Assembly (NCBI GenBank): GCA_029558435.1
Contig: JAKQEZ010000496.1
Coordinates: 1 to 9,241, forward strand
Length of the DNA: 9,241 bases
Reading direction: 5' to 3'
Source of the DNA: Bacteroidota bacterium
Lineage (GTDB): Bacteria > Bacteroidota > Bacteroidia > Flavobacteriales > Crocinitomicaceae
The notes under the pieces were generated by a model that saw only the letters and a list, made by a program, of their open reading frames with translations, had not been told where the DNA came from and did not search any database. Both the position numbers and the translations under genes were made by a program. Position 1 is the first letter of the stretch; each line of letters begins with the position of its first letter. Shown piece after piece: positions 1 through 5,643 of the stretch.

Positions 1-736
1 CTTCAAATGTTGGTTCGGCTTTTATCCAACTATATTTATTGCCTATTTCAGAAACGCTATGTGCATCAGAGCATTCAACTATTGCTTTTGCAATTAAATT
101 TAATTCCTTTCTTCCTGCTACTTTATTGAGAAAAAATTCAACATCTTCTTTTTTACTAAAAATGAAGTCGCTTAAATTGTCAATTTTCAATGCTAATTCT
201 TGGTCTCTTGGCTTACCACCTGGGCAAAAACCTCCATAACCTTTATTCACACCAACAATTATAAAATCTTCAATTGCTTTGAAATCTTTGTTTAGTTGGT
301 CGCATAGTTCAATTAATGAAATAGTAATTTTATCACTACCTATGGTTTTGACATTTTCTAAAGTGCAATAGGTTTTTGTGCCACCGGCAATATTTGTAAG
401 TTCTATTCTTGAAAGTGATTCTTGTATTTTAGTTATTGTCGTGGTTTCAGGATTAAACAAAACGTGTATATTGATGTATTCTCCGTCTTTGTTTTTCTCG
501 TTAATTCTAAACTCGAAATTTGGTATTAAATAAACTGATTCACCTAATTCTGCTTTTAGTTCTGTGATTTCTTTTTCTTCAACTATGAAATAATTCGTTA
601 CACCAACAACACTAATTTTTTCCGCTAATATTTTAGCAGCAATTTCTTTCATAGTGCAGTTGTATCTGCTATTAGTATGAGAGTACAACGTATGAACGTG
701 TAAATCCCATTTATGCCATTCTGAACCTTTAATCAT
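1..736 (-). CDS. PHP-domain phosphoesterase, N-terminal part (TrlF/Ppl-like), truncated by window edge
   Basis: The frame is open from the ATG at 736-734 to the left edge, giving about 245 residues with no stop. Near the N terminus is WDLHVHT (residues 10-16), the HxH metal-binding motif of PHP (polymerase and histidinol phosphatase) domains. Further PHP landmarks are NFEFR (73-77), with a candidate metal ligand E75, H91 in an INIHVLF strand, and CSDAH (222-226). The last visible residues, WIKAEPTFE, resemble the point where TrlF-type proteins pass from PHP domain to AAA/SMC-like ATPase, so I infer an ATPase beyond the edge. PHP domains are metal-dependent phosphoesterases; PHP-ATPase fusions are reported in phage defence (Ppl). 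The ATG shares one base with the stop of the MmeI-like gene (TAATG), suggesting translational coupling. The PHP assignment is firm; the TrlF/Ppl subfamily is an inference from half a protein. Confidence 0.88.
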   Translation of the reverse strand, partial: MIKGSEWHKWDLHVHTLYSHTNSRYNCTMKEIAAKILAEKISVVGVTNYFIVEEKEITELKAELGESVYLIPNFEFRINEKNKDGEYINIHVLFNPETTTITKIQESLSRIELTNIAGGTKTYCTLENVKTIGSDKITISLIELCDQLNKDFKAIEDFIIVGVNKGYGGFCPGGKPRDQELALKIDNLSDFIFSKKEDVEFFLNKVAGRKELNLIAKAIVECSDAHSVSEIGNKYSWIKAEPTFE

Positions 737-3483
737 TATTTTATTTTTTTAATCTTTTTCGGTTTCTCTTTTGTAAAAAGGTCTGCCGTATATTTTTCGT
801 ATAGTTCAAATAAAAACTCAATTCTTTTTGCTGCATTTATAAACGGTTGTGGTCTGTAACATAAATCAACTGCTTTGTCAAGTTCTTGATGTGCCTTTAC
901 TAAAACTGGAGGCATTGTTAAAGGGTCGTATAAATCGGCAAGAGAATAAGTTGGAAATTCCTTCCTTGCAGATAAAACACTTTCTACGGCTTTTTCAACT
1001 GCCTTTATTTGTTTTTCATTTACATTTTCTGGCCAAGGATAATTGTTGTAAACGATTTTATTTGAGTAGATAAAATCACTTTTCATTCTTCCGCATACAT
1101 AACTCATCCAAGCCATATGCATCTTGCTTTCTAAAATTCCGAATAGATATAGACTTGCATCGGGAATAAAAGATGCTGTATTATTAATTATAAATTCAGG
1201 TTCAACATAAGCAAACGGAATATAAGCCCGTCTTTCGGATGAAACTTTTGGAAACATCAAATACCTTGTTGTTGGCTGTCTATCTTCTGAAAAGAGAGTT
1301 GGGAAGTTTGCCCAATGTCTCGTTCTTGCTTTTGTGCTTGCCAATCGAAAGTTTTTAACTCTTTCTATTCGTTCTTGGATAAATGGAATATGTCGGATTT
1401 CATTTAATGGAGCATCTTTTAACCAAAGGCAATATCTCACATTTCCGTTAATAAAATCACCACCACCGACAAATGGACGAATGAATTTTGAGCTTTCAGG
1501 ATACTTTGTTTTCAGTTCATTTACTTCTTCTAAAGTCAGCATAAAATGTCCATCGTCTGTAGTTTCGCTACCTTTAATGATTTCAGGAACATTACATAAA
1601 GGCTTTGTTCTTGTTGTGATAAACATATCTTTTCCTTCAACCAAATAAGGATTTATGTTTTTCACTTTAATTTCGTGGGCTTCGCCTTTTATGTCCTCAT
1701 ATTCAAAAACACTTTTATCATTAGTATCATAATTGGCGAAGCCAATTATGACTACGTGAACGGCTGCATTTCCTTTTGCTTCGTTCCCCCATTTAAAAGT
1801 TCTATGAGCAAAGTGAATTTTGATTTTATATTTATGAAAAAGCAAACCCCAAATAATTCCGACTTGCTCTCCTTGAGCAATTGAATTAGTTGATACAAAA
1901 GCAACTTTAATTTTTGTGTCTTGAATATATTGAGCTGCTTTTACATACCACGCTGTTACATAATCTAAAGTTCCGCCACCTGTTACGCCTGCAAATATTT
2001 TTTCCATATCCGCTTTTTGTTCAGGTTTTTGAACTTGTTTACCAATAAAAGGCGGATTTCCGAGAATGTAAGAAAGTTCATTTTTGGAAACTATGCTTTC
2101 CCAGTTTGTTTGTAATGCGTTTCCGTGAATAATTTTTGCGGATTTCTTTAACGGTAAACGAACAAAGTATTGCCCAAATTCATTGCTAATTTGCATATTC
2201 ATTTGGTGGTCAATTAGCCACATTGCAACTTCTGCAATTCGTGCAGGAAATTCTTCATATTCAATACCGCACATCATATCAACGTCAAGCCAAATAATAT
2301 CTCTTACATCAATTACTCTTTGTCCTGATTTATTTAAGGCTCTTAAAATTTCAATTTCAAGCAAACGCAATTCTCTGTATGTAATTACAAGGAAGTTTCC
2401 GCAACCACAAGCAGGGTCAAGGAATTTGAGTGTGCTAAGTTTTTTATGAAATTCGGGAAGTTTGTTTTTGTTGTCTTTGATACTTTCAAATTCTTTCCAA
2501 AGGTCATCTAAGAAAAGCGGTTTGATAAGTTTTAAAATGTTGGTTTCACTTGTATAATGTGCTCCTAAGTTTCTGCGTTCTTTTGGGTTCATTACACTTT
2601 GAAACATTGAACCAAATATCGCTGGCGATATTTTGCTCCAATCAATGTAACAGCAGTCAAGCAAGGCTTGACGCATTTTTGTGTCGAAACTTGCCGTAGG
2701 CAAGTTTTCTTCAAAAAGTTTTCCGTTTACATAAGGAAAGTCGGCAAGTTGCTCGTCAAGATTTTTAAAACGGTTTTCCTTTGGTGTGTTTAATACTTGA
2801 AACAACTCTTGCAATTTGGCTGCAAGGTCGCTTCCGTCTTCTGCTGTCCGTTGTTCTAAATATTCTTGAAATTGTTGTTTATTGAAAATTGTTGTGTCTT
2901 CTGCAAACAATAAAAACAAAATACGAACCAAGTAAACTTCTAATGGGTGTCCAGTGTAACCGATTTCTTCAAGTCTGTCGTGAAGTTTACCCATTAACTC
3001 TGCTGCTTTAATGTTTGCAGGGTCTTGTTCTTTGTAAACCTTTTTTTGATAACCTAAAATGTAACCGAAATGCTGAACATTATTTACAAGGTCGTTGAGT
3101 TTAAATTCTACGGTTTTATCTTCATCAAGGTCGTAAAGTCTAAAGTTTTCAAAGTCGGAAATGAGAATGTATTTCGGTAATTCGTGTTGTTTCAGTCCGT
3201 GAGTATATTCTTTTGCTTGTTGGTAGGCTTTGTCAAGGTTTTTGCCTCGACTTTTCATTTCAATCAAAATTGTTCCTTTCCAAAGTAAGTCAATGTAGCC
3301 GTCTTTGTCGTCCAGTTTTTTTACTCTGTGTTCAAATGTTGAAACACGTTTACTGCTAATACCAAACACGTTAAAAAACTCAACTAAAAATGGCTTTGCG
3401 TCTGCTTCTTCATTTGAAGTGTCAGCCCATTCTTTTGAGAATTTTAATGCTCTATCTTTTATTTCGTTCCAGCTTAATGCCAT
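736..3483 (-). CDS. MmeI-like Type IIL/IIG restriction-modification enzyme (nuclease, N6-adenine methyltransferase and specificity in one chain)
   Basis: At 915 residues this matches the length of MmeI (about 919), and its N terminus (MALSWNEI) resembles MmeI as I recall it, which supports the chosen start. Residues 1-150 form the endonuclease domain, with the catalytic set D65-x9-E75-x-K77 (in YIDLLW and LIEMKSRGK). A helical connector spans about 155-300. The methyltransferase begins with GAHYTSETNILKLI (307-320, motif X), then DPACGCGNF (356-364, SAM-binding motif I) and GNPPF (475-479, motif IV of gamma-class N6-adenine enzymes). The target-recognition region probably lies at about 630-810, followed by a helical, lysine-rich C terminus. 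Family members methylate one strand of a short asymmetric site and cut about 20 nt away. The target sequence cannot be read from here. All key motifs are intact, so the enzyme should be active. No separate S subunit is needed. It is followed by the PHP gene with a 1-nt overlap. Confidence 0.95.
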   Translation of the reverse strand: MALSWNEIKDRALKFSKEWADTSNEEADAKPFLVEFFNVFGISSKRVSTFEHRVKKLDDKDGYIDLLWKGTILIEMKSRGKNLDKAYQQAKEYTHGLKQHELPKYILISDFENFRLYDLDEDKTVEFKLNDLVNNVQHFGYILGYQKKVYKEQDPANIKAAELMGKLHDRLEEIGYTGHPLEVYLVRILFLLFAEDTTIFNKQQFQEYLEQRTAEDGSDLAAKLQELFQVLNTPKENRFKNLDEQLADFPYVNGKLFEENLPTASFDTKMRQALLDCCYIDWSKISPAIFGSMFQSVMNPKERRNLGAHYTSETNILKLIKPLFLDDLWKEFESIKDNKNKLPEFHKKLSTLKFLDPACGCGNFLVITYRELRLLEIEILRALNKSGQRVIDVRDIIWLDVDMMCGIEYEEFPARIAEVAMWLIDHQMNMQISNEFGQYFVRLPLKKSAKIIHGNALQTNWESIVSKNELSYILGNPPFIGKQVQKPEQKADMEKIFAGVTGGGTLDYVTAWYVKAAQYIQDTKIKVAFVSTNSIAQGEQVGIIWGLLFHKYKIKIHFAHRTFKWGNEAKGNAAVHVVIIGFANYDTNDKSVFEYEDIKGEAHEIKVKNINPYLVEGKDMFITTRTKPLCNVPEIIKGSETTDDGHFMLTLEEVNELKTKYPESSKFIRPFVGGGDFINGNVRYCLWLKDAPLNEIRHIPFIQERIERVKNFRLASTKARTRHWANFPTLFSEDRQPTTRYLMFPKVSSERRAYIPFAYVEPEFIINNTASFIPDASLYLFGILESKMHMAWMSYVCGRMKSDFIYSNKIVYNNYPWPENVNEKQIKAVEKAVESVLSARKEFPTYSLADLYDPLTMPPVLVKAHQELDKAVDLCYRPQPFINAAKRIEFLFELYEKYTADLFTKEKPKKIKKIK
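1724..1755. repeat. Intragenic hairpin inside the MmeI-like gene (loop GAA)
   Basis: An inverted repeat of 14 and 15 nt (1724-1737 and 1741-1755) surrounds a 3-nt loop GAA. The inner 11 bp pair perfectly (TCATAATTGGC with GCCAATTATGA), and one extra base in the right arm interrupts the stem before a final 3 bp. It lies in the methyltransferase half and encodes IIGFANYD in frame. It has the same architecture as the hairpins at 2686-2709 and 8324-8359. Confidence 0.7.
2686..2709. repeat. Intragenic hairpin inside the MmeI-like gene (TTGCC-GTA-GGCAA core)
   Basis: Arms at 2686-2695 and 2699-2709 enclose the loop GTA. The inner 9 bp are perfect and the right arm carries one extra T. The core TTGCCGTAGGCAA is identical to the core of the hairpin at 8324-8359 in the unrelated helicase gene, and both encode LPTA in frame. 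A smaller perfect hairpin, GTCAAGC-AAG-GCTTGAC, lies just beside it at 2656-2672. Confidence 0.7.
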
Positions 3484-3543
3484 TCTTAAATTGTCAAGTT
3501 GCTAAGATAATTATTTAAAGTCCTAATGTCATTCGGTGCGTTG

Positions 3544-3616
3544 GCAAAAAATGGCTCTTTTGGTTTTGCGAAGGGTCGGCTTGTGTGTCGGGCAAAACCA
3601 AATGTGCCATTTGTGC
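3544..3616. repeat. Imperfect inverted repeat with about 25-nt arms
   Basis: The left arm at 3544-3569 and the right arm at 3592-3616 are imperfect reverse complements. The best core is TTTGGTTTTGC pairing with GCAAAACCAAA, extended by ATGGC with GCCAT after a short mismatch. The loop is about 22 nt and contains the direct-repeat unit GAAGGGTCGGC. As RNA it could be a leader hairpin or an attenuator ahead of the MmeI-like gene. It could equally be an interspersed palindromic repeat or a degenerate member of the attC-like family. Confidence 0.65.
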
Positions 3617-3693
3617 GGTTGGCTAAAATTGAATTAAAAAAAAGTGCGGTGGGAAAAAATAAAAAATACAGAAGGGTCGGCAAGGAGTGTCGG
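3570..3693. repeat. Pair of 22-23 nt direct repeats
   Basis: GAAGGGTCGGC is found exactly at 3570-3580 and 3671-3681. Each copy is followed by a similar sequence ending in GTGTCGG (to 3591 and to 3693). The first copy forms the loop of the inverted repeat at 3544-3616; the second is free-standing. No function is evident. Confidence 0.6.
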
Positions 3694-3810
3694 CTTACTT
3701 GATGTCCGATTTTAATATGGTCTGTATGTCTTTGGTCACTCGTCAAAATGGTTTACTTTTTCTGTTAAATTGTCTGCCTGTCGATGTCTGTTGTGTCGTC
3801 CGCTACGCTT

Positions 3811-3946
3811 GCACCTAACGGTTCGGGGCTTTGCGATGGTGGGGCAATCGAAGCACAAATCTTCAATTTTGCACTAAAGTTCAACCGAAGAACAACCGTT
3901 GAACTTTGCAGTTTCGCCCCACTATTGCAAAACCCTTGTTAGCGGC
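3811..3946 (-). repeat. attC-like imperfect palindrome, site 1 (after the SMR gene)
   Basis: On the minus strand the element opens with GCTAACAAGGG and closes with CGTTAGGTGC (3820-3811). Its arms pair imperfectly over about 30 nt, including GTGGGGC with GCCCCAC. An inner perfect 10-bp stem (AAAGTTCAAC at 3876-3885 with its complement at 3898-3907) fills the centre. GTTAGGT fits the integron R' consensus GTTRRRY, and CGTTAGGTGC is one base from the CGTTAGATGC end of classical attC sites. It starts 7 nt past the SMR stop codon and has the same direction as the genes. It could also be a Bacteroidota interspersed palindrome or act as a transcription terminator. The palindrome is certain; the attC reading is an inference. 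Confidence 0.65.
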
Positions 3947-3953
3947 TGGCATT

Positions 3954-4283
3954 TTAGTGTGCTGCTGATTTTGAGAAAAAATTCATTACGATAACTCCTG
4001 TCACAATTAAAATAATTCCAATAATTGCTGGAATGTCTAACGATTGCTTAAATACCACAACCGAAATTATAGCTGTCAAGACAATTCCTAAACCACCCCA
4101 AATTGCATAAGCTATTCCCAAAGGAATGGATTTTAAAGCTTGCGATAAAAAGAAAAAGCAAGCAATATATGCCACAATTGTTATCGCTGTTGGCAATAAT
4201 TTTGAAAAACCGTCTGATGCTTTCATAAAGCTCGAACCTACAACTTCAAGTACGATTGCTAATGATAAAAATAAATATTTCAT
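3954..4283 (-). CDS. Small multidrug resistance (SMR) exporter, EmrE/Qac type
   Basis: This 109-residue protein aligns by eye over its whole length with EmrE. It has four membrane helices at about 2-20, 30-50, 55-78 and 84-103. The membrane-embedded proton and drug-binding glutamate is E13 (in AIVLEVVGSS, equivalent to E14 of EmrE). The substrate-pocket motif GIAYAIWGGLGIVLT (56-70) contains Y59 and W62, matching Y60 and W63 of EmrE. EVVG after the glutamate favours the Qac (quaternary cation) subtype over the guanidinium exporters, which have W near that point. Such proteins work as antiparallel dimers in the inner membrane and exchange protons for lipophilic cations such as quaternary ammonium compounds. 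The gene has its own promoter and palindromic operator next to a Crp/Fnr-type regulator gene, and it ends 7 nt before an attC-like site. SMR genes are classic integron cassette cargo. Confidence 0.95.
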   Translation of the reverse strand: MKYLFLSLAIVLEVVGSSFMKASDGFSKLLPTAITIVAYIACFFFLSQALKSIPLGIAYAIWGGLGIVLTAIISVVVFKQSLDIPAIIGIILIVTGVIVMNFFSKSAAH

Positions 4284-4305
4284 TGTTCTTTTGTTTTAAC
4301 TGATG

Positions 4306-4313
4306 CAAAGATA
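4306..4313 (-). promoter_or_regulatory. Bacteroidota-type -7 box of the SMR gene
   Basis: TATCTTTG on the minus strand is an exact match to TAnnTTTG. It predicts a start of transcription near 4302 and an 18-nt leader before the ATG at 4283. No TTTG -33 element is found at the usual 19-21 nt spacing. The nearest one lies 26 nt upstream, inside the palindrome at 4334-4351, which suggests dependence on an activator. Confidence 0.65.
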
Positions 4314-4333
4314 CAAAAATTAAAAAGTGCTTT

Positions 4334-4351
4334 TTTTGACAAATGTCAAAA
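4334..4351. promoter_or_regulatory. Perfect 18-bp FNR-like operator between the regulator and SMR genes
   Basis: TTTTGACAAATGTCAAAA has two perfect 8-bp half-sites around a 2-bp centre. Its core TTGA-N6-TCAA has the spacing of FNR boxes (TTGAT-N4-ATCAA). The centre at 4342.5 is about 40 bp upstream of the predicted SMR start point, the class II activator position for Crp/Fnr proteins. It begins 3 nt past the regulator stop codon. The neighbouring regulator is the obvious ligand, by inference. Confidence 0.65.
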
Positions 4352-4354
4352 TCG

Positions 4355-4915
4355 TTATTTCTTTCTAATACGGCTCAATGTTTCTTGCGAAATACCCAAA
4401 TAAGAAGCAATATGTCCTAAAGAAATTCTTTGCAAAGCTTCGGGTTGGTTTTTCAAAAGCCAATGATAACGCTGTTCTGCGGTATGTGTTTGTAATAAAA
4501 AAGAACGTTCCTCTAAAATTTTGCAATATTCTTCTGCCATTTTTCTACCAATCGTATTCATTTCCTGCGATGATTTGTAGAAACTTTCAAGGTCATTGCT
4601 TGAGATATAATATAAAGTGGTGTCTTCTAAAAACTGAATGTTTTCAATTGAAGGTTGGCTAAAAAATAATGGCATTACTGAACCTAAAATTCCGCTCTCA
4701 AAACCAAACCAAACATTAATTTCTCTTTCATTGATATTATAAAACGAACGAACAAGCCCTTTTTCAATTACGAATAAACTTGAAACAATTTGTCCTTCTT
4801 TGAGCAAAAAATCGCCTTTTTGTTTTATCAGACTTTTAATTTTTTCGTTAAGTTCTGTTTCGATTTCAGAGGTCAGATTTCCGTATTTTTTAAGTTGTTT
4901 TATGAGAGGGTTCAT
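4355..4915 (-). CDS. Crp/Fnr-family transcriptional regulator, probable local regulator of the SMR gene
   Basis: The 186-residue protein has a cyclic-nucleotide-binding-like beta-roll at about 1-115, a long dimerisation helix at about 117-143 and a C-terminal helix-turn-helix at about 162-184 (ISLGHIASYLGISQETLSRI). The recognition helix carries E178-T-L-S181-R182, the same E-x-x-S-R arrangement that FNR uses to read TTGAT half-sites, which fits the palindrome at 4334-4351. The phosphate-binding GE...RSA signature of cAMP-binding CRP is not visible. There is no N-terminal cysteine cluster (only C131), so it should sense neither cAMP like CRP nor oxygen through an iron-sulfur cluster like FNR. 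The effector is unknown. The gene lies 71 nt upstream of the SMR gene and starts only 26 nt after an attC-like site, leaving little room for a promoter of its own outside that palindrome. Confidence 0.92.
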   Translation of the reverse strand: MNPLIKQLKKYGNLTSEIETELNEKIKSLIKQKGDFLLKEGQIVSSLFVIEKGLVRSFYNINEREINVWFGFESGILGSVMPLFFSQPSIENIQFLEDTTLYYISSNDLESFYKSSQEMNTIGRKMAEEYCKILEERSFLLQTHTAEQRYHWLLKNQPEALQRISLGHIASYLGISQETLSRIRKK

Positions 4916-4941
4916 TCTTTGTACGGTGTTGGTTTATGCTT

Positions 4942-5077
4942 GCCGCTAACGTTTTGGCGCTTGGCGTAGTGGCGGATTTCGGAGCACGAAACTGTCAATA
5001 CACCACAAAAGTTGATGCGAGGTAGAATGTTCAATTAACCACGTCACCCGCCATTGAGCCAAACGCCTGTTATCGGC
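4942..5077 (-). repeat. attC-like imperfect palindrome, site 2 (between the helicase unit and the SMR unit)
   Basis: On the minus strand it opens with GATAACAGGCG and closes with CGTTAGCGGC (4951-4942), flanked by AAGC. The outer arms pair over about 30 nt with small bulges (for example ATGGCGG against CCGCCAT, allowing G-T pairs, and GGCGTTTGG against its imperfect complement). It is 136 nt long, the same as site 1, and has AGCAC at the same offset (41 nt from the left edge). CGGCTGGC at its right edge is shared with site 1. GTTAGCG only partly fits GTTRRRY. The coiled-coil gene ends 17 nt before it. The palindrome is certain; its recombination role is inferred. Confidence 0.6.
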
Positions 5078-5094
5078 TGGCGTTCTGTCTGCCG

Positions 5095-5643
5095 TTAAGT
5101 CCATAGTTTAATTACTGCTAATAAACTCAAAATCAAAGTCAGTCCGCCAATTACCCAAATTGAAAACTTTATTGTCTTGTTTTCAGCTTCAATTACTTGT
5201 TTAAGTTCCTTCGTGTTTTTAGCAAACTCTATTTCAAATATCTGCTTTATTTGACTTCTTTCGCTTTCAATTAATTTTTTGATTTCGGATTTGTTGTCGT
5301 CAAGTTTTATTTTGATTGTGCTTTCAAGGTCTTTGTAAAACTCTTTATTTTCTTTTCTGATTAAGTCAGTTTTTTCTTCAACAAGTTTTGCAAGATCTGC
5401 CTTGTTTTGTTTGTTGGCGTTCTCAATTTCCGTCAAACTTTTGGCGACTTTTTCCTGTTGGGCTTTCTGTAGCTCGTTAATTTTGTCAAGCGTCTTACTA
5501 TTTTCTTCAAACTGCTTTATGATAGAATTATAAGTTTCAGTTAGTTTCTGTAGCTTCTTAAAAGCCCCTGAAACGTCTTTAAGTTGTTCAACTTCCTGGT
5601 TGAAGTCTTCAAGTGTTTGATTAAATTTCTGCAAGTTGCTCAT
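5095..5643 (-). CDS. Coiled-coil protein with C-terminal membrane anchor, partner of the RecQ-like helicase
   Basis: I do not recognise a named family. The 182-residue protein is almost entirely charged and helical from about residue 5 to 155, with dense K, E, Q and N and repeated leucine/isoleucine spacing typical of a coiled coil. It ends in one hydrophobic segment (about 160-180, FSIWVIGGLTLILSLLAVIKLW). There is no signal peptide, so it is probably tail-anchored with the coiled coil in the cytoplasm, possibly as an oligomer. Its ATG lies 23 nt inside the end of the helicase gene in another frame, so the two are very likely co-translated and work together. A structural role, such as tethering the helicase-nuclease at the membrane or forming an effector assembly, is possible but unproven. 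No enzymatic motif is seen. Confidence 0.85.
   Translation of the reverse strand: MSNLQKFNQTLEDFNQEVEQLKDVSGAFKKLQKLTETYNSIIKQFEENSKTLDKINELQKAQQEKVAKSLTEIENANKQNKADLAKLVEEKTDLIRKENKEFYKDLESTIKIKLDDNKSEIKKLIESERSQIKQIFEIEFAKNTKELKQVIEAENKTIKFSIWVIGGLTLILSLLAVIKLWT

Larger units (their letters stand above)
3484..3810. other. Repeat-rich non-coding stretch upstream of the MmeI-like gene
   Basis: I see no convincing gene in this stretch. It is richer in G-containing short repeats (GGGTCGGC, TGTCGG) than the coding regions. It holds a long imperfect hairpin (3544-3616) and a 22-23 nt direct repeat (3570 and 3671). A minus-strand frame of 86 codons crosses it, but its translation is compositionally odd and follows the repeats, so I leave it out. 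The promoter of the MmeI-like gene must lie here or further upstream. The nearest -7-like match is TATCTTAG (minus strand, about 3500-3507), one base off the Bacteroidota TAnnTTTG box with no clear -33 element, so I do not call it. Confidence 0.6.

Noticed and set aside
3570..3693. CRISPR array
   Set aside because: Only two imperfect copies separated by about 80 nt are present, with no regular series and no cas genes.
3486..3746. Minus-strand open frame of 86 codons just upstream of the MmeI-like gene
   Set aside because: Its translation is rich in Phe, Thr, His and Pro without a recognisable pattern, and it runs through the hairpin and direct repeats, which explain the open frame better than a gene.
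3811..5077. Insertion sequence or composite transposon bounded by sites 1 and 2
   Set aside because: The bounding elements are each internally palindromic rather than inverted copies of one another, no transposase lies between them, and no target-site duplication is apparent.
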